The translations under genes and the position numbers were made by a program. A stretch of 16,548 nucleotides of DNA. Source: a bacterium (GTDB lineage Bacteria > Cyanobacteriota > Vampirovibrionia > Obscuribacterales > Obscuribacteraceae). The stretch's first letter is position 1. Every line of letters begins with the position of its first letter. This document shows, piece after piece, positions 7,273 to 13,948 of the stretch. The notes beneath the pieces are model-generated. The model made no database searches and was not told the origin of the DNA. It saw only the letters and a list, made by a program, of their open reading frames with translations. Location: positions 1 through 16,548 of the forward strand of contig JAUIJG010000064.1 in assembly GCA_030431355.1 (NCBI GenBank), read 5' to 3'.

Positions 7273-7719
7273 CTATTCGGTCAGATCCACATTCATCAAA
7301 CCACGGTTGGTTAGACGCTTGGAGACAGTTTTAGGTTTGAAGAATTCAACCAGAACTTCATGAAATCGAGTAGGCTCGCAGACATAGCCACAGGTGAAGA
7401 TATCGACGAAGCAAGAATTGTGCTCGGGATATGTATGAATACTGGCGTGACTCTCGGACAAAAGATACACATTGGTGAGACCGCCGCCCTCAAAGATATG
7501 ACGGCTCTCTTTCAGGACAGTGGCTCCAGAAGCTTCTATTGCTCGGCGCATAGCCTGATCCAGCTCCACCGGTGACCTGAGACTCTCAGGATCGCAGTCC
7601 ACATAGCTGGCGAAAAGATGCCTGCCACCAAACTCATATTCTGTGGTGGCCTCTTCCGGGGCTGAATTGTCCACGGTCTGAAGCTCCTGCTCCAGTACTA
7701 AATTAGAATCAGAAGGCAT
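7273..7719 (-). CDS. speD: S-adenosylmethionine decarboxylase proenzyme, prokaryotic class 1B
   Basis: The proenzyme cleaves itself to a pyruvoyl enzyme that decarboxylates AdoMet, giving the aminopropyl donor for SpeE. The core reads SESHASIHTYPEH...VDIFTCG. Counting from the ATG, Ser90 (cleaved before it to form pyruvoyl), His95 and Cys110 show the same +5/+20 spacing as Ser63/His68/Cys83 of the Thermotoga enzyme. The N terminus carries about 27 extra acidic residues before the family core GGRHLFASYVDC. Start choice is uncertain. The ATG at 7719 has GGAG nine bases upstream, while an in-frame TTG at 7734 (five codons longer) has AGGAG six bases upstream. The gene heads a same-strand run that continues with the aminopropyltransferase. 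No terminator is visible between them. Confidence 0.95.
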   Translation of the reverse strand: MPSDSNLVLEQELQTVDNSAPEEATTEYEFGGRHLFASYVDCDPESLRSPVELDQAMRRAIEASGATVLKESRHIFEGGGLTNVYLLSESHASIHTYPEHNSCFVDIFTCGYVCEPTRFHEVLVEFFKPKTVSKRLTNRGLMNVDLTE

Positions 7720-7734
7720 TTCAGGCTTCTCCAA

Positions 7735-7989
7735 CTATGTCTCCTATGCCTAATTCCTGACTATCCAGAAGAAAAGGCAGAAAAAAGTGCAGTCTACTAT
7801 TATTACCAACCGAAAAATTAATACAAGGGATATACCTTATTCCATATTGACTTGTTCAATTTCTTAGAATCGCAAACCCTCATAAATACTTAAATATTGG
7901 GACCCACAAGGCTTTGTTAATTTCGATTAAGCGCCAACAATCACCTGACATCTGAATAAGCCACAAAAGAAGATAATAGTCGCCAGGAA
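7735..7989. promoter_or_regulatory. AT-rich divergent intergenic region between speD and the Usp gene
   Basis: About 255 nt, clearly richer in A+T than the neighbouring genes, separating two divergent genes and so expected to hold both promoters. It contains a small inverted repeat ATTGA-N5-TCAAT at 7846-7860. On the - strand a TTGTAT hexamer lies 16 nt from AATAAT (5/6 to the -10 consensus), a weak candidate speD promoter. No ORF with a credible ribosome binding site was found. Confidence 0.45.
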
Positions 7990-9042
7990 ATGCTAATCGG
8001 GGATTCTCCATTGAAAGTACTGGTACCCGTGGATGGATCACACCATTCGAATATGGCGGTGGAAACGCTGGCTAGGGCAAAATGGCTTCAGCCTGAAAAA
8101 ATAGTCCTGGTAAATGTTGTTCAGCCTCTGGAGTCTTTTTTACCTTTTCAAGTCAGCGCGGATGTCATCTCCAAGGAGCAGGAGATTATTGCCCAGCGCT
8201 CCGAATGGCTTCTAAAACCGGCACAATTCCTGAAAGATAATTTTCCGAACTGTTTAGTAGACTACCGAGTTAAATTCGGCCAGCCCAAACAGATCTTAAT
8301 CAACATGATCGCCAGAGAAGGATACGACCTGGTGGTAATGGGTTCTCATGGAAGATCTGGCGTGGAGAAACTTCTCCTGGGCAGCATCTCCCAGACAGTC
8401 CTGGAATTAGCACCATCGGCAGTGCTGTTGACCAAACCCATTTCGGAGGCGCAATCGAAAGAAGAAGAGCTAGACTCTCTCACAAACTTCCGGCGAATTC
8501 TGGTCCCCTACGATGGCTCGGTCTATTCCCGCGACGCGGTGGACTGGCTATCTCAACAACATTTTCCAGAAGGGACAAAATTTCATGTGGTGATGGCGGT
8601 GGCCGACTTTGAGCGCGTGGAGAAACTTGATCTCACAGAGGAACAGTGCAAAGTAGTAAAAGATCAATGGAGCATGATCAAGCAACGTGCTTTTGAAATA
8701 CTAGAAGAGATGGCACTGCAATTGGGTGAACAGGCTGGAAACGAAAACGTCAGTATAGATGCGATTCCAGGTGATCCCAGGGAAATCATTTACCAGGAGA
8801 TAGAGGATTTTAACGCGGATTGCATTGTGCTGGGTTCCCACGGAAGGACCGGACTGGATAAGATCATGATCGGTAGCATTTCGTTGAACGTGGCTCAGCA
8901 CGCACCAATCCCGGTACTAGTGGTCAGAAGAATGACCAACGTTGAGATCCCGTTCGATGACGAAGTTATGGACGAAGAGCCCTATGTGGAAGAGAACATG
9001 CGCTCCGGCCGGGAAGACAGGCCGCCTTTCACGATGTTCTGA
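7990..9042 (+). CDS. Tandem universal stress protein (two UspA domains)
   Basis: A 350-aa cytosolic protein with two complete Usp domains, about residues 7-149 and 167-313. Each begins with the beta-strand VPVDGS or VPYDGS and ends with the ATP-binding signature G-x2-G-x9-G-S: GSHGRSGVEKLLLGS at 118-132 and GSHGRTGLDKIMIGS at 282-296. Both nucleotide-binding loops look intact, so this is the ATP-binding UspA/UspFG-like subtype. A charged, disordered tail of about 36 residues (315-350) follows the second domain. Such proteins usually support survival under starvation or stress, and no partner is shown here. The AGGA before the ATG at 7990 is unusually close. A TTG eight codons in, with GGGG eight bases before it, is an alternative start. 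It is divergent from speD and ends 13 nt from a convergent lipoprotein gene. Confidence 0.93.
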   Translation: MLIGDSPLKVLVPVDGSHHSNMAVETLARAKWLQPEKIVLVNVVQPLESFLPFQVSADVISKEQEIIAQRSEWLLKPAQFLKDNFPNCLVDYRVKFGQPKQILINMIAREGYDLVVMGSHGRSGVEKLLLGSISQTVLELAPSAVLLTKPISEAQSKEEELDSLTNFRRILVPYDGSVYSRDAVDWLSQQHFPEGTKFHVVMAVADFERVEKLDLTEEQCKVVKDQWSMIKQRAFEILEEMALQLGEQAGNENVSIDAIPGDPREIIYQEIEDFNADCIVLGSHGRTGLDKIMIGSISLNVAQHAPIPVLVVRRMTNVEIPFDDEVMDEEPYVEENMRSGREDRPPFTMF

Positions 9043-9055
9043 TGCGAACAAGAGG

Positions 9056-9730
9056 CTAATGCCACTCGCAACTCCACTGAAAGAATCTCTCATAGTTCTC
9101 CAGCGCCAGAGGTAACTGCCCCTCCACCTGGTAGGTGGGCGTACCGTAGTTCATCGTCTCAGGAGCTTTTTCAAATTGCTCGATGGGAACCTCAAAGTTG
9201 TAAACGTTGGCGCCATATTCATCCTGGAAAGTGACATAAATCATTCGGGTTTCCTTCATGAAAACACTGAGGTTATGAGGCGGTCCAAGATATGCCACCC
9301 TGACGTGCAGCATACCCCTGTCCCAGGCCGTTGAACAATGGGCTTCAAGCTGCACCGGCATTATCGTAATCGGAGAATAGCGTTTAATGGTGGCGGCTTT
9401 GTCCAGCCTCGCCCTACCGTACTTTTCTATAAAGCTGTCGGCTTGGGACTTAATGGGACGCTTTTTCAAATATGTACCCCGATCAAAATGAGCCCTGGTC
9501 ATATCCCGACTATTGGCGTCGGTGGCAAGTTTTACCGGCTCCTTTTCGGGTGGCTTCTCTAATTTCTTCCCTTCCTTTTCCGGCGGTGGTCTTTCTGGGG
9601 ACTTTGTAGATGGCGCCTGGATAGTTCCAGGATTTTGATTACTGCTGATGTCGGAGACTGGACCTCCACAAGCTCCAAGAATCAGGGAGCCCGAGACAGC
9701 TATAAGAATCGACAAAGTGGAAACTTTCAT
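9056..9730 (-). CDS. Secreted lipoprotein with Pro/Lys/Glu-rich linker, function unknown
   Basis: A 224-aa lipoprotein with a short positive start, a hydrophobic core and lipobox LGAC with Cys21 as the acylation site. Residues 38-66 form a low-complexity Pro/Lys/Glu spacer (PERPPPEKEGKKLEKPPEKE), probably spanning the periplasmic layer or peptidoglycan. The C-terminal 110 residues alternate hydrophobic strands (ITIMPVQLEA, LHVRVAYLG, MIYVTFQDEYGANVYNFEVP) and look like a beta-sandwich domain. Cys132 and Cys221 could form a disulfide. A strong GGGGAGGA Shine-Dalgarno lies 4 nt before the ATG. It faces the Usp gene tail to tail, with 13 nt between stops, and is transcribed away from the TPR gene at 9995. 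I do not recognise a named family. Confidence 0.85.
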   Translation of the reverse strand: MKVSTLSILIAVSGSLILGACGGPVSDISSNQNPGTIQAPSTKSPERPPPEKEGKKLEKPPEKEPVKLATDANSRDMTRAHFDRGTYLKKRPIKSQADSFIEKYGRARLDKAATIKRYSPITIMPVQLEAHCSTAWDRGMLHVRVAYLGPPHNLSVFMKETRMIYVTFQDEYGANVYNFEVPIEQFEKAPETMNYGTPTYQVEGQLPLALENYERFFQWSCEWH

Positions 9731-9820
9731 TCAGTCCTCCCCAGGGACATCTATCGATGGATACTCCGGCTATCAGTTCACCCGTACAGTCTAGTGCCCA
9801 TAAAAACTATAGTAAAGAGG

Positions 9821-9835
9821 CCGAGCAAAGCTCGG
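9821..9835. repeat. 6-bp hairpin in the divergent region upstream of the 9995 gene
   Basis: CCGAGC and GCTCGG form a perfect stem around a 3-base AAA loop. It sits in the 264-nt divergent region between 9730 and 9995. No U-run follows closely on either strand, so an operator or untranslated-leader structure is more likely than a terminator. Confidence 0.4.
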
Positions 9836-9858
9836 AGCCAAAAACAGATACCATATAC

Positions 9859-9882
9859 GGTTATTTCAACCGGAGAATAACC
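9859..9882. promoter_or_regulatory. Nested inverted repeats just upstream of a TTGACA hexamer
   Basis: GGTTATT (9859-9865) pairs with AATAACC (9876-9882). Within the same stretch, CGGTT (9858-9862) can instead pair with AACCG (9868-9872). The two foldings exclude each other. A consensus -35 hexamer TTGACA follows at 9889-9894, and then GATCT-GGTA-AGATC, another 5-bp inverted repeat (9895-9908). No good -10 is at the right distance. This is a candidate control region for the gene at 9995. Confidence 0.35.
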
Positions 9883-9994
9883 CTGCCCTTGACAGATCTG
9901 GTAAGATCAAATCATTGCATCAGTACACGAAAAAGCGGGCAGAGACGCAGGAAAGATCTTTTTCTAAAAGAATCAGAGATTGGACATAGGTCAT

Positions 9995-10501
9995 ATGAGA
10001 AAAAAACATCAACCAGGAGCCGCCTACTTTTATTTGCCTTTGCTGGCAGGACTCCTACTTCTTTTGGCGAGTCCGGCCAGTGCTTACTCCGATGATCTTT
10101 CCAAGGCGATGAAATTCTTTGATGCCGGAGACTATGCCAGCGTTCTGGATAAGCTAAAAGATCCCGACAAGATGGGAAAAGAGCGGTATCTAGCCAGATA
10201 CTACAGAGGTCTTGCTTTGCAAAAGCTGAAGCAGAATAAAAAAGCTATCGCCGACTTCAAATGGCTCTACTACAATTCTCGGGATAAAAATATCCAGTAC
10301 AAGGCCTGGCAGGCTCTTAAAAACTCCGGCGACAAACCCAGGGTCCTCACCGGAAGCGCCTCCAAAAACACTACAGAAGTGGTCAAAAACGGTCCTGGAG
10401 CTAACGCCTGGGTGACACCCACCGAGGGATACGGACGCTCCGGTCCGGCAGCCTACTCCAGGCTCAGTGTCCAGCGCTATGCAAAACCCTGCGGACACTA
10501 A
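9995..10501 (+). CDS. Exported TPR-like small protein
   Basis: A 168-aa protein with an N-terminal signal sequence: MRKKH, a leucine-rich core, and cleavage probably after SPASA near residue 30. An in-frame TTG five codons upstream (9980) is not preferred, because the ATG at 9995 has TAGG before it and gives a normal signal peptide. Residues 33-110 contain about two TPR-like helix pairs (AMKFFDAGDYASVLDKL; ARYYRGLALQKLKQNKKAIADF). The C-terminal 50 residues are Gly/Ser/Pro-rich, contain GYGRSGPAAYSRLSVQRYA, and end in PCGH with the only mature cysteine. It is likely a periplasmic or surface adaptor. It lies 201 nt upstream of two pseudopilin-like genes on the same strand, possibly as a separate transcription unit. 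Confidence 0.8.
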   Translation: MRKKHQPGAAYFYLPLLAGLLLLLASPASAYSDDLSKAMKFFDAGDYASVLDKLKDPDKMGKERYLARYYRGLALQKLKQNKKAIADFKWLYYNSRDKNIQYKAWQALKNSGDKPRVLTGSASKNTTEVVKNGPGANAWVTPTEGYGRSGPAAYSRLSVQRYAKPCGH

Positions 10502-10579
10502 AACGACCCGAGCAAACACCGGACCAAACAAAAGTACTCTTCATTGTGGTAAAAATCCCAATTTAGTCGGCTTTTCGGC

Positions 10580-10609
10580 TTGACAAGCGTTCCTGCCTGG
10601 ACATACTAT
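10580..10609 (+). promoter_or_regulatory. Candidate sigma-70-type promoter for the TadE-like operon
   Basis: A perfect TTGACA at 10580-10585 is followed, after 18 nt, by TACTAT at 10604-10609 (4/6 to the -10 consensus). It lies 93 nt before the ATG at 10703. A second TTGACA at 10609-10614 overlaps the end of the -10 but has no suitable -10 of its own. Confidence 0.45.
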
Positions 10610-10617
10610 TGACAGAT

Positions 10618-10658
10618 ATAGGGCTTATAACGGGTAACATATTAATAGAAGCCCCTAT
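10618..10658 (+). promoter_or_regulatory. Stem-loop in the leader of the TadE-like operon
   Basis: ATAGGGCTT (10618-10626) can pair with AAGCCCCTAT (10649-10658) with one bulged C, giving about nine pairs around a 22-nt loop. It lies just downstream of the candidate promoter and 44 nt before the first ATG. It could influence translation or mRNA stability. It does not resemble a riboswitch class that I know. Confidence 0.35.
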
Positions 10659-10702
10659 GCTTACTACAGACGGTTCCGATAAAAGCAACCCGGATTGAAT
10701 AA

Positions 10703-11179
10703 ATGTTGATCAGGTCGAGAAGAAGATATTTTTGCCCTTTGAGAAATCGAAGAGGTTCAGCCATAGCCGAGACCGGTCCGGCGCTGTTTATTCTGTTGAT
10801 TATGATTCTGTTTCCCCTGATCGACCTCATGTACATGGGTGTGGCTTACAGTATCGTCTATTATCTCAATCACCTCGAAGTTCGGGAACTGGCTGTGAGA
10901 CTGCCGGCGGAAACAAACCAGGTTCTCACGGAAGTGGACTCAAACTACGTAACCACAGGTTTTGGTAAATTCGTGGGCTTAACCACCGGAAGAATTACCC
11001 ATCCCCTGCCAGGCAAAGCAACCCGGTCCGGCGATCCCCAACTTGTTAAATGCACAACGGTAGCCACGGTGGATCCGTTTTTAAATCTGCCATTCATAAT
11101 GAGTGTGTCCGGCATCAATTCACCGGCTACATTTTCGGTAACCAGCTCTCGTTTCCAGGAAGAAATCGGTGAGAATTAA
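10703..11179 (+). CDS. TadE-like pseudopilin / pilus-assembly-type membrane protein
   Basis: A 158-aa protein with a basic leader (RSRRR...RNRRG), then SAIAETGPALFILLIMILFPLIDLMYMG as a single N-terminal transmembrane helix. The leader ends in Gly18, with Glu23 at +5 of the presumed mature protein: the prepilin-peptidase pattern seen in TadE/TadF pseudopilins (family knowledge). The extracytoplasmic part (about 50-158) includes LNHLEVRELAVRL directly after the helix, as in TadE-like proteins, and one mature Cys near 113. No strong Shine-Dalgarno precedes the ATG at 10703 (CGGATTG, 9 nt upstream). Its 3' end overlaps the next gene by 11 nt, so the two are co-translated. It is probably a minor surface or pilus component. 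Confidence 0.78.
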   Translation: MLIRSRRRYFCPLRNRRGSAIAETGPALFILLIMILFPLIDLMYMGVAYSIVYYLNHLEVRELAVRLPAETNQVLTEVDSNYVTTGFGKFVGLTTGRITHPLPGKATRSGDPQLVKCTTVATVDPFLNLPFIMSVSGINSPATFSVTSSRFQEEIGEN

Positions 11180-11597
11180 AAGATATCGTTCAAGGAAAGA
11201 TGGAGCCAGCCTTGTGGAAGTGCTGGCAGGACTTTTCATTATAATCCCGCTATTTCTATGCATAATCGACCTCTCGGCAATCGTGGTGGGTCAGATAGTA
11301 AACGACGCCCTGGCAAAACGGGCAGCCCGAGCGGCGGCACAGAAGAAAACCGCCGGTGCCGCGAACGCAGCAGCGACTACCATCGTAAGCTCCTACCAGG
11401 TTAATGGCATTGTCACCCAGGCTCAGCTCCACAATCTAACCTTCAATCCATCCAACTCAGGCAATGTCCAGATTGAAACCCGGGTCCGAATAAACGTTCC
11501 TGCGCCTATTCCGATCGTGCCCCTCTTTACCAACGGCAGGTTTATGCACGCCCGGGCCACTGAACCTATCGTGATGCTCAGAGCAGAAGTACCCTGA
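11169..11597 (+). CDS. Second TadE/TadG-like pseudopilin, GTG start
   Basis: A 142-aa protein related in layout to its upstream neighbour. It has a basic leader (RIKRYRSRKDG), then ASLVEVLAGLFIIIPLFLCIIDLSAIVVG as the transmembrane helix. Gly12 precedes the presumed cleavage and Glu17 is at +5. After the helix comes NDALAKRAARAAAQ, the Ala/Arg-rich segment common in TadE/TadG-like proteins, and then a beta-rich mature part (VQIETRVRINVPAP). It starts with GTG at 11169, inside the end of the upstream gene, with AGGAAG 6 nt before it. The next gene follows after 10 nt. The paired pseudopilins may form a heteromeric minor pilin. No Tad ATPase or prepilin peptidase is in this window. Confidence 0.8.
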   Translation: MRIKRYRSRKDGASLVEVLAGLFIIIPLFLCIIDLSAIVVGQIVNDALAKRAARAAAQKKTAGAANAAATTIVSSYQVNGIVTQAQLHNLTFNPSNSGNVQIETRVRINVPAPIPIVPLFTNGRFMHARATEPIVMLRAEVP

Positions 11598-11607
11598 GAT
11601 AGAAAAG

Positions 11608-12189
11608 ATGACAGAGTACAAGATTATACGAGCCTCCCTGGCAGTATGCTTGATTGCCTGGCTTCCCCTGACCGGCTGCGGTCAGAAAACAGGCGACCAC
11701 GCTGCTGAAAAGAGCCAGACCGAGAAGACTACTCTTAAACAGACCGAAAAACGGGACGCTGCCGTCACACGCAAGGTCAACGCGGAAAAAGCAGAGTTGG
11801 TCGGCGAGGTAATAGACGCCTGGTGCTACTGTTCAAAAGTTATGGGGGACGGCCGGGGCAAAGAGCATGAAAAATGCGCCAAGCTCTGCGTGGCAGGCGG
11901 GGTCAGCGCCGGGATTTTGACCGATGACGGGACAGTCTATATCGCAGCCAAGCATCAGGGCTACAAAGGCGCCAACGGAATACTCTTACCCTACGTGGCT
12001 AAAAGAGTACGGGTCAAAGGTTGGGTGGCAGAAAGAGGTGGCATCAAAGTGGTTAAAGTGCGGGAAGTGGAGCTGATTGAAAACAAGAGCGCTGAAGCCA
12101 CGGCAACAACACCTGAAAGTAAAACCGAGATTGAAGGCGATGATAATCGTGCGAAGCCTAGTGAGAAGGCTTCCGAAGAGAGTCCTTGA
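11608..12189 (+). CDS. Lipoprotein with CxC...HxxCxxxC domain, function unknown
   Basis: A 193-aa lipoprotein with lipobox LTGC (Cys24). A charged Lys/Glu/Thr linker (about 25-62) is followed by a compact domain (about 63-157) that reads GEVIDAWCYCS, then GKEHEKCAKLCVAGGVSAGILTDDG split over a short gap, then YIAAKH and RVRVKGWVAERGGIKVVKVREVEL. Cys73, Cys75, His87, Cys90 and Cys94 are clustered and could bind a metal or form disulfides. The beta-rich end with a GWVAERGG turn resembles an OB-fold. I have seen this kind of Cys-containing secreted domain as an uncharacterised family but cannot name it. A polar, disordered tail ends the protein. It lies 10 nt after the second pseudopilin gene and so shares that operon. 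Its last 32 bp overlap the convergent TPR gene. Confidence 0.82.
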   Translation: MTEYKIIRASLAVCLIAWLPLTGCGQKTGDHAAEKSQTEKTTLKQTEKRDAAVTRKVNAEKAELVGEVIDAWCYCSKVMGDGRGKEHEKCAKLCVAGGVSAGILTDDGTVYIAAKHQGYKGANGILLPYVAKRVRVKGWVAERGGIKVVKVREVELIENKSAEATATTPESKTEIEGDDNRAKPSEKASEESP

Positions 12190-13426
12190 GGCGTCCGGCA
12201 AAATCCCTTGATCGGTTTTTCATGCGACGCTCAAGACGCTCTACCGCTAAAGAGACCTCTTTATCAACCGGATAGATTGCCAGGGACTTTTTATAGAGAG
12301 CAAGGGCCTCTTCAGGCTCCCTGAGACGTAGCTCTTTCTCCAGTCCGAGGCGATAATATCCCCTTGCCACCAACTGGTCATTGGGAGGATTCGTATGAAT
12401 GGAAAGAGCGCTTTCATAGGCAGATGTAGCTAATTTCCAATAGCCGACCTCATCGAAGAAGCCACCCACAGCCAGGAAAAAGAATTGTCGATGACCGTCG
12501 GAAGGGGCAGCGGAAGCCACCGAATTAACTGTCGCTTTTATAGAATCGACCGGAACTTTTTTTATGAATGTGCGAGCAAATCGCTTTGCCTTTTCGAGAT
12601 TCTCCCGGTTGCCGGCATTGCAGAGAAAGTCACAAAATGCCGGTCCCAGTGCGGCTTCATATTTCCCCATTTTGACCAGCTCCCGGGCGACGACTCCAGC
12701 CACCTGACCTTCGCAGGGGTCCTTGGAAAAGGCCCGCATGAAAAACATGGTGGCCTCTTTTTGCTTATCGAGCTTGAGAAGGATCTGTCCTTTTAGAATA
12801 TTGCCCCGGGTGTTATATGGCTCTTTGACCAGATCCCAGTTTACACAACGAATCGCCTCATCAAAACGACCCTGCCTGAGCCTCAGGCGAGCCAGGGACA
12901 TTCCCACGCCAAAAGCTCGACTATTCGCCCTGGCAGCTTCTTCGTAGAGCGGATCTGCCAATTTTGTGTAACCGGCATTCTCCATACTGAGCCCCAATTG
13001 CAAAAGGAAATGTCCATCCCCTTTAGCCAGGGTCTTGCATTTCATAAGCTCGTTCAGCATGGTATCCGAGTCTTTGGTCTTGATTGCGGTGAGAAGCAAT
13101 CGATAATGATAAGCGTACTGATCCGGACTATCTTCAATACACTTGCGGTATTGCTCCATGGCGAGGCTCTCCAGCCCCTGCTTCTCCAGTATTATCCCGA
13201 AAAGGAAACGTGCCCTGGTCGCTCCAGGATCCTTTTCGAGGATGGCATTGGTTCTCTCGAAGGCAGCATCAAGACTCTTCAGGGAAGAGAACTCTGCAAG
13301 GGTTCTCTCCACATATTTAGAATCCTCCGGAGTGATGGAGAAACATGGTTGCACATGCATTACCATGCCGGTCACTGCCATCACCAATGGCACCACCGAA
13401 GACACCTTCAAATTGGTAAACTTCAT
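12158..13426 (-). CDS. Exported TPR-repeat protein
   Basis: A 422-aa protein with an N-terminal signal peptide (about residues 1-30, ending near QPCFS) and then mostly TPR helices. Recognisable units include ARFLFGIILEKQGLESLAMEQYRKC, LARLRLRQGRFDEAIRCV, LKGQILLKLDKQKEATMFFMRAF, FDEVGYWKLATSAYESAL and YYRLGLEKELRLREPEEALALYKKSL. The C terminus is basic (RLERRMKNRSRDFAGRLK). It probably acts as a periplasmic protein-protein scaffold. It is transcribed after the secreted 144-aa gene with a 28-nt gap, so the two are probably one operon with the TadG-like gene. An AAGG lies 7 nt before the ATG. Its 3' end overlaps the convergent lipoprotein gene by 32 bp. The client protein is unknown. Confidence 0.88.
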   Translation of the reverse strand: MKFTNLKVSSVVPLVMAVTGMVMHVQPCFSITPEDSKYVERTLAEFSSLKSLDAAFERTNAILEKDPGATRARFLFGIILEKQGLESLAMEQYRKCIEDSPDQYAYHYRLLLTAIKTKDSDTMLNELMKCKTLAKGDGHFLLQLGLSMENAGYTKLADPLYEEAARANSRAFGVGMSLARLRLRQGRFDEAIRCVNWDLVKEPYNTRGNILKGQILLKLDKQKEATMFFMRAFSKDPCEGQVAGVVARELVKMGKYEAALGPAFCDFLCNAGNRENLEKAKRFARTFIKKVPVDSIKATVNSVASAAPSDGHRQFFFLAVGGFFDEVGYWKLATSAYESALSIHTNPPNDQLVARGYYRLGLEKELRLREPEEALALYKKSLAIYPVDKEVSLAVERLERRMKNRSRDFAGRLKDSLRKPSH

Positions 13427-13454
13427 TTTCCGGCCTTATCTATCTACTATCTAC

Positions 13455-13889
13455 CTACCGAGCGAGCTTGTAACTGATCTTCAGCTCAGTACTGTATCCG
13501 GGTGTTTTGCTGGGACTGACATTGACCACCACACCATTTTTCCCCTTGTTGGCCCGCAACGAATTGGGATTTTTGGTCGGCACTACTGACCAGGAATTGC
13601 CTTTCAACGTATCCTGGTACCAGCTCATAACCTGTTCCGGGGGCTCCTTTGCTTTATACATCAAGTTGATGGCGGGACCACCGGGCTTGTTCGGATACAT
13701 CAAACCGTTGGTAAAAGTTGCCTTACCTGAATAACTCGGCAGATCAGGCAAATTCATCGGCTTCTTGACCAACTTCCAGGCGGCGGTTCCGGTGCCGCCA
13801 CTCTCCGCCCTCTGGGCGAAAGCGCTCGGGTTATGGGTAAGCAAGCCGGATAAAAGTAGGCCCGCCAGAGCCAGGAACAAAATTCGCAT
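13455..13889 (-). CDS. Small secreted protein, function unknown
   Basis: A 144-aa protein with a clear Sec signal (MRILFLALAGLLLSGLL, cleavage after SAFA near residue 25). The mature part contains LPDLPSYSGKATFTNGLMYP, then INLMYKAKEPPEQVMSWYQDTLKGNSWSV and NGVVVNVSPSKTPGYSTELKISYK. A Y-x-A-x-x-P-x-x-V-x-x-W/F-Y-x-x-x-L helix followed by beta strands recurs in small exported alpha/beta proteins of unknown function. There are no mature cysteines. A GAGG lies 11 nt before the ATG. The gene lies 59 nt after the TadG-like stop and 28 nt before the TPR gene, all on the - strand, which suggests a role in the same surface structure (inference). Confidence 0.82.
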   Translation of the reverse strand: MRILFLALAGLLLSGLLTHNPSAFAQRAESGGTGTAAWKLVKKPMNLPDLPSYSGKATFTNGLMYPNKPGGPAINLMYKAKEPPEQVMSWYQDTLKGNSWSVVPTKNPNSLRANKGKNGVVVNVSPSKTPGYSTELKISYKLAR

Positions 13890-13948
13890 AAAGCTATTGA
13901 CCTCAGAGTATTGAATTTTAACTGCTCTATTTTGTAGCTATGTTCAAT

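Noticed and set aside
6666..7334. 222-codon + strand open frame
   Set aside because: It is antisense to the aminopropyltransferase gene, whose AdoMet-binding motifs are unmistakable. No ribosome binding site or domain is seen on the + strand.
9006..9024. CGGCC...GGCCG hairpin at the end of the Usp gene, considered as a terminator
   Set aside because: The stem is only 5 bp, the loop is 9 nt, it lies inside coding sequence and no U-run follows.
10557..10590. TCGGCTT/TCGGCTT near 10567-10581, considered as a terminator stem
   Set aside because: The copies are direct, not inverted, so no hairpin forms.
12998..13589. Two overlapping + strand open frames (159 and 148 codons)
   Set aside because: They are antisense to the TPR and small secreted protein genes, both of which have signal peptides and coherent sequences. 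Neither + frame has a ribosome binding site or recognisable content.
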